Shown: positions 22,337 to 32,710 of the stretch, piece by piece | How the letters are laid out: every line of letters starts with the position of its first letter | Position numbering within the stretch: the first letter of the stretch is position 1 | Source of the DNA: Nannobrachium achirus | Lineage: Eukaryota > Chordata > Actinopteri > Myctophiformes > Myctophidae | Assembly (NCBI GenBank): GCA_963921795.1 | Contig: OY997656.1 | Location: forward strand, 57,869,827 to 57,933,826 | Length of the DNA stretch: 64,000 nucleotides | Direction: 5' to 3' | The notes under the pieces: generated by a model | Databases searched by the model: none | Told to the model about the DNA's origin: nothing | What the model saw: only the letters and a program-made list of their open reading frames with translations | Program-made: the position numbers and the translations under genes

Positions 22337-24539
22337 TAGGGGTGGGCGATACTGGATAAAAGCATTATCACGATATGCTTCATGCAGTATCACGATACAC
22401 GATATTATCACGATACTGTTTTATGCGGGTTTTTAGGTTTATTATGATTATTAGACCCTCACATATATTCTATAGATAATCTATTCATTTGTATGCTGCA
22501 GATAGAAAGATAGATAGACTAATCTATGATTTTTTTAATGATAACATTCAGATTTTTGATTAAACAATTATCATTTTTTACCTCAAAATATTTACTAGTT
22601 GGTGTGATGATGGTTCAGGTCATTCAAATGGGTCCCAGAAATGTTTTATGGGTTCCCTTAAAATGTTATCAGAGTGTTGTGAGCTTGTAGATCGGCTATA
22701 TTCAAAACAATTTGGCGGGACCTCTCTGGGGGTCTCGACCCACAGGTTGACAACAACCCATGCCTTACCATTGAAACTTGAGGGAAAACAAATTACCTTA
22801 TGGTTGGTTTATTAGACCCACACAGATATTCTATAGATAATCTATTCATTTTTATGCTGCAGATAGAAAGATAGTTTTTTTTTAATGATAACATTCAGAT
22901 GTTTGATTAAACAATTATCATCTTTTACCTCAAAATATTTACTAGTTGGTGTGATGATGGTTCAGGTCATTCAAATGGGTCCCAGAAATGTTTTATGGGT
23001 TCCTTTGAAATGTTTTTTGAGTGTTGTGAGCTTGTAGATAGGCTATATTCAAAACAATTTGGCGGGACCTCTCTGGGGGTCTCGACCCACAGGTTGACAA
23101 CAACCCATGCCTTACCATTGAAACTTGAGGGAAAACAAATTACCTTATGACCAACCAAAGTCAGGAGGTTTGTTATGATACAAGCTTTATTTTTAGAGAA
23201 TTACTCACTCATTATCATCCTAGCTTTTCGCTTTTCTACTAACAATAATGGCATGGTTTTTATGACTAAGCCAATTATGTAATAGATAAAATAGACGCAA
23301 AATAGACGCGACGATTTCACCGCGATTCGCGACGACACACGCATGCATCAATGGTGAAAACATAAGCACTTTACAAATAGCAGCAAATAGCTACTTGTTT
23401 ATAGTTAATAAAAACAGATGCATGGATTTACAAGGTGATCTAAATCATCTCATCAATACTGCCAGAACACACAGCTATGGATGAGACTCCAGCACAGTTC
23501 AGCTTTGCAAGCAGTGAGATGGCTGATAGCGATAGCAGGACGGATAAGTAGTTTGCGTCCTGTTAGTTTAATGCATCCATTATAAAAAATATGCTTCAAA
23601 GAATGCAGGCCAAGCTGCATCACTGCTTTACTAAAGTCCCGTGAAAGTGAAACTAAATCGTGGACCACTGTGCCGTGCTCCTGCACACAATCACAACTCA
23701 GTCAGTGCTGTAGACACTCTGTAGCCTGTCTGCGTGCTGCACGGGGGAGCAGTGTTACCAGATGGGAAATGTTGAATTATCGTACCGGAGGCTCAGAATT
23801 ATCGTATTTGACATGAAACTATCGTACACGGCCAAAAAAGAGAAATCACTCGCGTAAAAACGTATATTTTCACCAAAAAATGCGTCTTTAGTGTAAGAAA
23901 CGACCTCGTTTTAGACTCCTGCGTGACAAAAACGCATCAGATATGCTGTGTGGAGGCAGGCAACTTCTTGGAGCTTACACAAATAAAAGCCTGAAACTGG
24001 TCTGGAAAGATGCAACCAGTGTTTTTAATGCCTCCAAGTACAGATCTAGGGTCAGATTGACTGATTTCCTGGCTTATTTTGAGAAGCCAAACCAGATCCC
24101 AGATCAGCAGCCAGGGAAAATAGTGAATTCACGCTCTTTTTGATGATATGCCGAAATTATCGTACATTTGGGCATTTTTGGAATTATTGATCGTACATCG
24201 TACAGAGGGTCAAATTATCGTACAAATACGATAATTATCGTACGTCTGGCAACACTGGGAGGGGCCGTGAAAGCAGGGGACAGATCCTCAAACTATATGA
24301 CACGTTGAGCCGCGACACGTTATAGCTTGTAGATCTGTTCTTTTTGGCGAATTACACCACAGTACTATAGAAGTATAAATTAAGCAATAGAGCTGCGACT
24401 CATGGAACGTGCACTCGCTGTATCCAGAGCCTTTTCTAAATGACTGTTTGTATCACGAGAGAAACGATATTCTGAAATGGCCTATCGTGGCAAAGCTGTA
24501 TCGCCGAGACGATAATTATCGCCATATCGCCCACCCCTA
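22337..24539. mobile_element. hAT-like element with 8-bp CTTTATAG duplications
   Basis: The ends are TAGGGGTGGGCGATA and TATCGCCCACCCCTA, flanked by CTTTATAG at 22329-22336 and 24540-24547. The interior has two copies of a 359-bp direct repeat (from about 22447 and 22806), half copies of the recurrent hairpin (22680, 23025, 24325), and a nested element at 23750-24257. No intact transposase is present. Confidence 0.88.
23750..24257. mobile_element. Nested hAT-like MITE
   Basis: The ends are CAGTGTTACCAGATG and CGTCTGGCAACACTG, with interior repeats ATTATCGTAC. A 66-residue frame at 23943-24143 (with LTDFLAYFEKPNQIPDQQPG) looks protein-like but has no recognised family. It could be a fragment of a transposase or of a captured gene. 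Confidence 0.65.
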
Positions 24540-24819
24540 CTTTATAGTCCATTTTCTCCAAAAAACACTTGTGATGCCAAGGAGGCATTGGATTCTCACT
24601 AAAATAGCAAAAGTATAAAGGGATCCATCTTCCACCCCTGTTTACATTTCGACCACAAGTACTTCCGGGTGAATCTCCGCCAAGTAGGATTTTGTTTAGT
24701 TAGCTCGATCTACTTCCGGCCTTCAAAATAAGAGACTGGCCGCGGACGGAGAGCAGGCAGCCGGCACGCTGGACATTAACCCTTTCATTTCTGGAGCAGC
24801 AAATGGGTTAAGACAAAAA

Positions 24820-25047
24820 TGTGATTATAGTAAATTTACCCTCATTGATTCCGGATGGGGACCCGAGTGCATGGCCCTGGATGGGGAAACCTTCAGGGTA
24901 CTTTTTCTTTTCTTTTTTTTCTTTTTTCTTTTTTTTAATTCATTATTGTCTTAGGAATGCGACAAAAAAACAAAAAATATTATTGAACTCAAGTCTCCAT
25001 GGCATGAGTAATCAATAGGGGGAAAATAGGGATGAACTACTCCTTTA
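24820..25047. mobile_element. Dispersed repeat fragment, copy 1
   Basis: TATTGAACTCAAGTCTCCAT and GATGAACTACTCCTTTAA recur at 27290-27420. Family unknown. Confidence 0.6.
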
Positions 25048-25790
25048 AGTCTGCCCACTACATTGGGTTATGTCTTTAAGTGTGCCCACTACATTGGGTT
25101 ATGTCTTTAAGTGTGCCCACTACATTGGGTTATGTCTTTAAGTGTGCCCACTACATTGGGTTATGTCTTTAAGTGTGCCCACTACATTGGGTTGTGTCTT
25201 TAAGTGTGCCCACTACATTGGGTTGTGTCTTTAAGTGTGCCCACTACATTGGGTTGTGTCTTTAAGTGTGCCCACTACATTGGGTTATGTCTTTAAGTGT
25301 GCCCACTACATTGGGTTATGTCTTTAAGTGTGCCCACTACATTGGGTTATGTCTTTAAGTGTGCCCACTACATTGGGTTATGTCTTTAAGTGTGCCCACT
25401 ACATTAGGTTCTGTCTTTAAGTGTGCCCACTACATTGGGTTGTGTCTTTAAGTGTGCCCACTACATTGGGTTGTGTCTTTAAGTCTGCCCACTACATTGG
25501 GTTATGTCTTTAAGTGTGCCCACTACATTGGGTTATGTCTTTAAGTGTGCCCACTACATTGGGTTGTGTCTTTAAGTGTGCCCACTACATTGGGTTGTGT
25601 CTTTAAGTGTGCCCACTACATTGGGTTATGTCTTTAAGTGTGCCCACTACATTGGGTTATGTCTTTAAGTGTGCCCACTACATTGGGTTATGTCTTTAAG
25701 TGTGCCCACTACATTGTGTTGTGTCTTTAAATGTGCCCACTACATTGGGTTATGTCTTTAAGTCTGCCCACTACATTGTGTTGTGTCTTT
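25045..25790. repeat. 31-bp minisatellite reaching the exon I acceptor, about 24 copies
   Basis: The unit is GTGCCCACTACATTGGGTTA plus TGTCTTTAAGT. The last copy merges into TTGTGTCTTTCGTCCACAG, so part of the repeat serves as the pyrimidine tract of the exon I acceptor. Confidence 0.95.
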
Positions 25791-25799
25791 CGTCCACAG

Positions 25800-25877
25800 T
25801 GGCCAAACCCACCCCTCCACCCATCATCCGGGTGCATCCGGGATACGACCCGCTGGAAACTCAGACCCAAGTCTCAC
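25800..25877 (+). CDS. ltbp3: ltbp3 exon I: proline-rich linker before EGF array
   Basis: The acceptor is CGTCCACAG and the donor is TCAC|GTGAGT; phase 1 in and out. It encodes VAKPTPPPIIRVHPGYDPLE then TQTQVS. The TQVS(Q/H) end joins the TDEC of exon J, matching the (P)TQVTETDEC junction recalled from mammalian LTBPs. Confidence 0.88.
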
Positions 25878-26700
25878 GTGAGTTACACTGTTACATTCAC
25901 AACAAGAGTTACACAGGTTTTCTTGTCCCACTTCCGTGGGCAAATTGCATCCCTTGTACCATGCTGCATTGAGATTTATAACTAATTCACCTTTCAGGAC
26001 TCATCATTGTACTGTGCTGCTGTGGGTTGGTCCTCATTAGTGCCATTAGGTGTCAAACTGATTGTTGTAGATCAACTTGCCCACACTTGTACTTGTTTAG
26101 ATGTCTGAGCCTTTATCTAGGACTTCATGGTCGAACCTATGGTATTTACTGTATTCTAGCCTCGGAAACTCAGCCTTTATTTGGCGATGGGTAGAAAAAT
26201 AAAGCCTGGGGCGATCTGCTTTAAAATCACTGTTGTATGAAGTGTAGAATTTCCCTAACCAATCATAGTGGAGGCGTCGCACCGACATGTGTTGACGTCA
26301 TGACGCAGCAGCGTTCTCTGCTGCGCTGAGCAGAGGGGGGTGGGGTGGGGGGGGGGGGGGGGGGGGGGACATGCTATTGGCCGGAGACTCCCAGAGAGAT
26401 TTGCCGGGTTGTGTATCCCCGCCCCATCTGCCATCTGTGAAGTGGTCAAATGGAGTTTAACTCTGGACCAGGGCCCACTAGAAAAGATTCAAACAGCACA
26501 ACTTTAATGTTCACTCGGATTGTTTTGAAGAAGAACACAGTTTGGGCGTGAGCTCTAAACATTCCACAAAATGTGTCTGTTATGACTTTGGGTTTTGTCA
26601 TTTCTGCCAACATTACCGTTTAAATGATACAAAGCATGGTTACAGTCCTGTTGTGGAATGTTTGCTGAGCCTGTCCCCACTAGACCTCTGCTCACTGCCG
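25878..26700. other. Intron segment with G run
   Basis: No gene is seen. A G run of about 30 lies at 26338-26368 beside a palindromic CAGCGTTCTCTGCTGCGCTG stretch. Confidence 0.65.
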
Positions 26701-26905
26701 CATTCATTAATTAATTAATTCATTCATTCATTCATGCATTCATTCATTCATTCATTCATTCATTCATTCATGCATTCATGCATTCATTCATCCACTCACT
26801 CACTCACTCACTCACTCACTCACTCACTCACTCACTCACCCACTCACTCACTCACTCACTCACTCACTCACTCACTCACTCACTCACTCACTCACTCACT
26901 CACTT
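26700..26905. repeat. (ATTC)n / (ACTC)n microsatellite
   Basis: CATT units (26702-26785) give way to CACT units (26790-26904). Ser-Leu-Thr-His frames here are repeat artefacts. Confidence 0.97.
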
Positions 26906-27289
26906 TCTTGTGTTCATTCAGTTCATCGACGATTTAATTAATTCTCAATGTTACAGTACGTTTGAGGAACACCAGGGGTAAAACAAAATGGCCCTTGTGG
27001 GTTTGTAGCTCAGAGTGTACAAATAGGCCAGTGCGGGTCCATTTGGTTCCATCTGTGCACTCCCTGAGTTAAATAAATACTGGGTATACCCCGGTATTCC
27101 CATTTAGTGCATTTTACTATATAACAAATAACAAATGCAAAGGAATATCAATTTAAGAAAACAATAACATAGGTAGACCTAATCAGTAAAATAAAATGCT
27201 ATCTAGCGTCATGTATGGTCATTGGAGTGTTACAGTAGTACTATGGGTTTATTTACCCCTGGGGGGTAAATGTACCCCCGTTGATTCGG

Positions 27290-27421
27290 GGGTACATTTA
27301 TTGCAATGAAATTGTCTTGGGAATGCGACTAAAACTAAAACATATTATTGAACTCAAGTCTCCATGGCGTGAGTAATCAATAGGAAAAAAAGTCAATTAG
27401 AGGGTGAACTACTCCTTTAAC
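27290..27421. mobile_element. Dispersed repeat fragment, copy 2
   Basis: It shares GAACTCAAGTCTCCATGG and GGTGAACTACTCCTTTAA with 24975-25049. Confidence 0.6.
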
Positions 27422-27462
27422 ATTGTTGAGAATCAGTTGTTTGACTGATTTTCCATTGATCA

Positions 27463-28014
27463 ATGCAGCAGTTACCTCTGATCGTTCTGCTTCCATTGAT
27501 CAATGCAGCAGTTACCTCTGATCGTTCTGCTTCCATTGATCAATGCAGCAGTTACCTCTGATCGTTCTGCTTCCATTGATCAATGCAGCAGTTACCTCTG
27601 ATCGTTCTGCTTCCATTGATCAATGCAGCAGTTACCTCTGATCGTTCTGCTTCCATTGATCAATGCAGCAGTTACCTCTGATCGTTCTGCTTCCATTGAT
27701 CAATGCAGCAGTTACCTCTGATCGTTCTGCTTCCATTGATCAATGCAGCAGTTACCTCTGATCGTTCTGCTTCCATTGATCAATGCAGCAGTTACCTCTG
27801 ATCGTTCTGCTTCCATTGATCAATGCAGCAGTTACCTCTGATCGTTCTGCTTCCATTGATCAATGCAGCAGTAACCTCTGATCGTTCTGCTTCCATTGAT
27901 CAATGCAGCAGTTACCTCTGATCGTTCTGCTTCCATTGATCAATGCAGCAGTAACCTCTGATCGTTCTGCTTCCATTGATCAATGCAGCAGTTACCTCTG
28001 ATCGTTCTGCTTCC
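27463..28014. repeat. 40-bp minisatellite, near-identical units, about 14 copies
   Basis: The unit is TTCCATTGATCAATGCAGCA plus GTTACCTCTGATCGTTCTGC. Only a T/A change (GTAACC) in two units separates the copies, so the expansion is very recent. It ends about 100 bases before exon J. Confidence 0.97.
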
Positions 28015-28115
28015 GCTGACGTCTCCATTCTTTCTGACGCAACGTGAACGTATAACGTTACCCAACTAGTTTTATGATGGAAGTTTGAGTGGTTGTGTCT
28101 TCATGTGTGAAGCAG

Positions 28116-28241
28116 AGACGGACGAGTGCAAGCTGAGCAGGAACATCTGTGGACGTGGGGAGTGTGAGAACAGCCCGAGTGGATACACCTGTCACTGTCA
28201 CCCTGGGTACCGGCTGCACCCGCAGAGGAACGTCTGTATCG
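28116..28241 (+). CDS. ltbp3: ltbp3 exon J: EGF-like domain 1 of the array
   Basis: The acceptor is GTGAAGCAG and the donor is ATCG|GTATGT; phase 1 in and out. It encodes [20 protein letters not shown] then [20 protein letters not shown]. Six cysteines are present. The TDEC start matches the first EGF after the linker in LTBP3. The acceptor has a weak pyrimidine tract. Confidence 0.93.
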
Positions 28242-28604
28242 GTATGTTATTCATTTACCCTCTCACCCGATAATCCCGAGAAAATCCCTATGTCCCTCTC
28301 CGCCTCGCCCGACAAACCAGAGAATTTAATATGCTCTATCCACCTCTTTCCGCGGGAGTTTACTGGAGACTATCTGGACCAAACGTCTGGTTTAACAGCA
28401 GACATACAAGCTCACGTCGCGTCGCAGATGCAACCCGTTGTGAGCTTGTGAATCACACACCGGAAGCTCGGTACAGCGTCTGCGCAATGCACTATGGGCC
28501 GTTGGAAAGCCGTGGATATCCGGTCTACTACTGTATATCGATATAGTAGATCTTTGCAAATTAAAATGGATTTTTTCGATTCAGTTACTATATCGTTACA
28601 CCCT

Positions 28605-28655
28605 AGTACGTCACTGTCATCAGGAAGGTCTGTATAGGTATGTCACTGTCACCAA
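28605..28655 (+). repeat. Diverged copy of exon J tail plus donor
   Basis: GTCACTGTCATCAGGAAGGT and CTGTATAG|GTATGTCACT resemble the exon J end (GGAACGTCTGTATCG|GTATGT). It lies 390 bases downstream of the real donor. Confidence 0.7.
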
Positions 28656-28766
28656 CCCTAGAGCAGAGGTTCCCAAACTTTTTTTGTCGCAGGGCACGCC
28701 ATAAATATTTTTTTTTATCCGAGTCCTACATTATAATTCTCACTCCCAGCACCTTATATTTATAGC

Positions 28767-29031
28767 ATATCGTCGTTGTCTGGTGGAAACCTTGTATGTT
28801 CAAAACCGTTCGTTTTGTATTTATCATCTATAAAATGTACTAAACTAGTGAAAACAGTAGATCTACAAGCACACAACGCCTCGCATCGCGAGGCGTTGTG
28901 TGCTTGTAGATCAGCTGTTTTCACTAGTTTTGTGCGACAGTCTTGTATGATGAAGCAGGGCTTTGCCTTACCAAAAGACGTACACATTTGAAACTTGGAG
29001 ATATAAGGTTTCTGCCCGACAGTGACGATAT
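28767..29031. mobile_element. Palindromic MITE, copy 2
   Basis: The ends are ATATCGTCGTTGTCTGGTGG and GCCCGACAGTGACGATAT. It lies opposite to copies 1 and 3: the GAAGCAGGGCTTTGCC segment is reversed. The hairpin core is at 28844-28929. Confidence 0.85.
28844..28929. repeat. Recurrent hairpin core, long copy
   Basis: ACTAGTGAAAACAGTAGATC through CTCGCATCGCGAG to GATCAGCTGTTTTCACTAGT forms a near-perfect stem of about 40 bp. Confidence 0.92.
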
Positions 29032-29523
29032 TTTAGTGATCATGTTGTGAGGAAAACGTTGAGATAACAGCCATTTTGGTTAGAACTGACTGAAAATAAC
29101 TTCGTACTTCAAGTTTAAAATGATACTAAATATTGTATCCAAATAAATTCCAAATATTATCAAATGATCTCGTGGCACCCCTGGACTGCCGTCGCGGCAC
29201 CCCAGGGTGCCCCGTCACCCACTTTGAAAACCCCTGCCCTAGAGCGGGGGTCAGCAACCCGCGGCTCTATAGCCGCATGTGGCTCTTTAGCATCACCCTA
29301 GTGGCTCCCTGGAGCCTTTTCAAAAATGTATTTAAGGGAAAAATATATATTTTTTGTTTTAATATGGTTTATGTAGGAGGACAAACATGACACAAACAAT
29401 CTTAACGCTTTCCAATGCTGTAAAAGTGTGTAGAATAAATATTAAATGTAATGCTCATTATGTATTTGTAGCCTACTTAGTCATTTTGACAGTAGGCTAA
29501 TATAGCTAATGTAGACTTTTAAT

Positions 29524-29793
29524 ATATTGTCACTGTCGGGCAGAAACCTTGTATCTCCAAGTTTCAAATTTGTATGTTTTTCTTTTCTCACAAAGTAAAG
29601 TCCTGCTTCATCATACAAGACTGATGCACAAAAGTAGTGAAAACAGCAGATCTACAAGCACACAACGCCTCGCAGAGCGAGGCGTTGTGTGCTTGTAGAT
29701 CGGCTGTTTTCACTAGTTTAGTTCATTTTGTAAATGATAAATACAAAACGAAGTTTTGGACATACAAGGTTTCCACCCGACAATGACGATGTA
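29524..29793. mobile_element. Palindromic MITE, copy 3
   Basis: The ends are ATATTGTCACTGTCGGGCAG and CACCCGACAATGACGATGT. The hairpin core is at 29635-29715. Confidence 0.85.
29635..29715. repeat. Recurrent hairpin core, long copy
   Basis: TAGTGAAAACAGCAGATCTA through CCTCGCAGAGCGAGG to GATCGGCTGTTTTCACTA; the stem is near perfect. Confidence 0.92.
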
Positions 29794-29967
29794 TAAGGCT
29801 TTTATAATTGTTTGCGGCTCCAGACAGGTTTGTTTTTAGTTTCTTTGGTCCAATATGGATCTTTCAACATTTTGGGTTCCGACCCCTGCCCTAGAGGAAC
29901 ATGGCAGTTTTCCGGGCCAGTCAGTAAGCTAAAAGTACTCGTGTCTCACTGCTGTTCTCTTCCTCAG

Positions 29968-30099
29968 ATGAAGACGAGTGCGACTCGGAGCCCTGCGGGC
30001 ACGGCAGAGGGATCTGCATCAACACGGAGGGAGCCTACCAATGCCACTGTCGCCACGGTTACAAACACATGGTGCACCATGGGAGACTGAAGTGTGTGG
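29968..30099 (+). CDS. ltbp3: ltbp3 exon K: EGF-like domain 2
   Basis: The acceptor is TCTCTTCCTCAG and the donor is TGTGG|GTGAGT; phase 1 in and out. It encodes DEDECDSEPCGHGRGICINT then EGAYQCHCRHGYKHMVHHGR and LKCV. CG(P/H)GRGIC is distinctive of the matching LTBP3 EGF as I recall. DEDEC keeps the calcium-binding start. Confidence 0.94.
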
Positions 30100-30385
30100 G
30101 TGAGTGGAGTGGACGTGACGTAACGTGACGTGACGGCTGCTTTTAGATACAGTAACAGCCGCTCACTCGTGTCGTCCTCGTCTCGGACGACAAAGCAGAC
30201 GAGGACGGAGAGTGAGCGGGAGCTGGCGAGTGAGGACGGGCTGTGAGGAAGACGAGCGGACGGGAAGACGTACGGGAAGACATTCTCACCCCCACTGCGT
30301 CTCACGCAGTTACTGAGGTTAAGGTTAGGGTGGTCGTTAGAATCCACGTTGTCAAAGAAAAAGCACAAAAGAAGTGGGCTTCCAC

Positions 30386-31177
30386 CAGAGCATACGAGCG
30401 GAGTGGAGCGCGAGCGGCGCGGGCCGTTTTTGACGTGAGCGTGAGCGAACGACTTTTCAAACGGGTCTGAGCGGCTTCGGAGCGAGGATTTTCCTCCGCT
30501 CCTTGGAGCGCAGACCTCCTCCGCTCCTAGCCGACCCTGTTGGGGCCGCGCACCGCATGTTTCCAACAAAACAGTGCCGGGTGCAGTAGTGGCAGTGCAG
30601 CCATATGTCGTTACCGCGGAGAGGAGAACAGACAGAGAATTCCCTTCATCAAGATTTCACAAATTGTATCTATATCATCCACACAAGTAGGCTAGGCTGT
30701 GTTATAATAAGTAGCCTACCTTGTGTCAGTTAAGCCAGTCAAAGGATACGATTTTAAATGCAAGTGAGACTGATTTTGCTGAATGAAAAACACACGCCAC
30801 GACTCGCCTCCCTCTCTCGGTTGTGGTGATTAGCCTAATCAATAACCAACAGGATTTAATATTGCCCGTCTTAAAATACAATGCCTTAGATTTCCTAGAC
30901 AGATCTCCATCAAGCCGAGGCTCACATTACCGCAGGCGTTTGTGTTAGATGGGAACACACTGGCGAAGGAGAAAGTGTTTCGAAACTTTTTTTTGCTGCT
31001 TTTTGACGACCCTGAGTGGAGCGCGGAGTGAGCGGTGAGCGGAGCGATACGCAAATCGAGCGGAGCGGCGGAGCGGAGCGGCGGGGGGGCGCGACATGAG
31101 CGAAGAGTGAACGGTACCATAGACCCCTGGAGCGCGGAGCGGCTTTCCGTCCCGCTCCACTCCGCTCGTGTGCTCTG
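30386..31177. mobile_element. hAT-like MITE with GCTTCCAC duplications
   Basis: The ends are CAGAGCATACGAGCGGAGTG and CACTCCGCTCGTGTGCTCTG, flanked by GCTTCCAC at 30378-30385 and 31178-31185. The ends are rich in GAGCGGAGCG repeats. No transposase is seen. Confidence 0.92.
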
Positions 31178-31230
31178 GCTTCCACGTTGACAAAGATAAA
31201 AGCACAAAAAAACATAGGCTTTGTTAGCCA

Positions 31231-31303
31231 GGTTTGGCTAGCTCAGTCCGTAGGGCAGCATGGCTATACATCACTACGGCCGGGGTTCGCTTCCCATCCA
31301 AGG
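31231..31303 (+). repeat. tRNA-like sequence (SINE head or tRNA pseudogene)
   Basis: A-box-like GGCTAGCTCAGTCCGTAGGG and B-box-like GGGGTTCGCTTCCC lie at tRNA spacing. Stems are imperfect. It may be the promoter part of a tRNA-derived SINE. Confidence 0.5.
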
Positions 31304-31950
31304 AGCTGAATATTGGAGTCAGCATGTGTCGGTGCGATGCGCACAACACGCGTCCGTCGTCCGTAAAGCCGTCCGGACGAGGAGAAAGAGCGGCTGCCTC
31401 TCTTTAGATACACTTGTTCACATTACAATCCACTGGATTCTAACAAGCAGTGAGGTGGAAAGGTCACATGTGTTGAATCAGAACAGTTTCCATGGGCAGG
31501 CTGGGGTTCAGTGTCTTACTCAGGGACACTATGACATGTATTAATGGGGGAGGTCTGGTTGTAACAGTCCAGAACATACCCTGGACAAGAATATACCCAG
31601 GGTTGACGTGTGCTAGCCTGTCTCGTATATAGCGTAGCGACCCCGCAAAAGACACAGCCATAACTCGCAGACTTGCTGGTCTGCCGAGCCGGAGACCGAT
31701 GTTCGATTCAGCTCGGTGCGCCAAAAGTCACGGGACCGCTAACACTCGACTCTCGCATTCCGCCCCTCAACCTCTCTGCGCGTCCCAAACAATCGCCCGC
31801 CTCTCGTTGCTAAATGAATTACTAGGGCGTGTCAACCGCCCCCTGAAAGGGGCTTTACACGTTCGCTACAATATTCTGGACTACTCCTGTACAACCAATA
31901 ATCTTAGTCTATGAAAAGAACACTGTATTGTATTTCTGTAACATCTGAGT
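31304..31950. other. Intron segment without gene
   Basis: No supported gene. A second B-box-like GATGTTCGATTC lies at 31698-31710. Confidence 0.5.
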
Positions 31951-31959
31951 GTTTATGTG

Positions 31960-32155
<196 letters not shown>

Positions 32156-32164
32156 TGTGTGTAG

Positions 32165-32293
32165 ATGTGAATGAGTGCTCCAAGCAGGACATCTGTGGGG
32201 TCGGAGGTCAGTGTGTGAACCTGCCAGGCTCCTATAAATGTGAATGTCTTAAAGGATTCAAGAACAGATCGCACCGCCAGCCCGTCTGTGAAG
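32165..32293 (+). CDS. ltbp3: ltbp3 exon L: EGF-like domain 3
   Basis: The acceptor is CATGTGTGTAG and the donor is GAAG|GTTGGT, a weak 5' splice site; phase 1 in and out. It encodes [20 protein letters not shown] then [20 protein letters not shown] and VCE. Six cysteines and a DVNEC start mark a calcium-binding EGF. Confidence 0.93.
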
Positions 32294-32482
32294 GTTGGTT
32301 ACATTGTGTTTATTAACTATTAACTGTGAAGGTTGGTTACATTGTGTTTATTAACTATTAACTGTGAAGGTTGGTTACATTGTGTTTATTAACTATTAAC
32401 TGTGAAGGTTGGTTACATTGTGTTTATTAACTATTAAATGTGAAGGTTGGTTACATTGTGTTTATTAACTATTAACTTTGTG
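32284..32482. repeat. 38-bp minisatellite made of exon L end plus donor, 5 copies
   Basis: The unit is CTGTGAAG|GTTGGTTACA plus TTGTGTTTATTAACTATTAA. The first copy holds the real exon L end and donor; four further copies repeat the junction. Confidence 0.96.
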
Positions 32483-32710
32483 TGTGTTCATTCTCGAGGT
32501 TGTACTTTTGATTACGGCTTAGAGGACGTTTTTCTAACCAAAGTGCTAAGATATCAGCCAGAGTAGACCATCTCACAGCTAGGCTACAGATGTAAACTTT
32601 TAGTTTTTATCTTTGGTAGCCTAGGGTCGGTTGGCGGTTGGCGTGAATCAAAAAAGCACCTCGGTTAAGGCAAGACCCGCCTGTGGAAGCTTGTCTTCGG
32701 TGGAGACTAA

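Larger units (their letters stand above)
28664..29236. mobile_element. hAT-like element 1 of a back-to-back pair
   Basis: The ends are CAGAGGTTCCCAAAC and TTTGAAAACCCCTG, with the 8-bp duplication CCCTAGAG at 28656-28663 and 29237-29244. It contains the palindromic MITE at 28767-29031. Confidence 0.9.
29245..29888. mobile_element. hAT-like element 2 of a back-to-back pair
   Basis: The ends are CGGGGGTCAGCAACCC and GGGTTCCGACCCCTG, flanked by CCCTAGAG at 29237-29244 (shared with element 1) and 29889-29896. It contains the MITE at 29524-29793. Confidence 0.9.

Noticed and set aside
27463-28014. CRISPR-like array of 40-bp near-perfect repeats
   Set aside because: There are no spacers between units and this is a vertebrate intron. 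It is a head-to-tail minisatellite.
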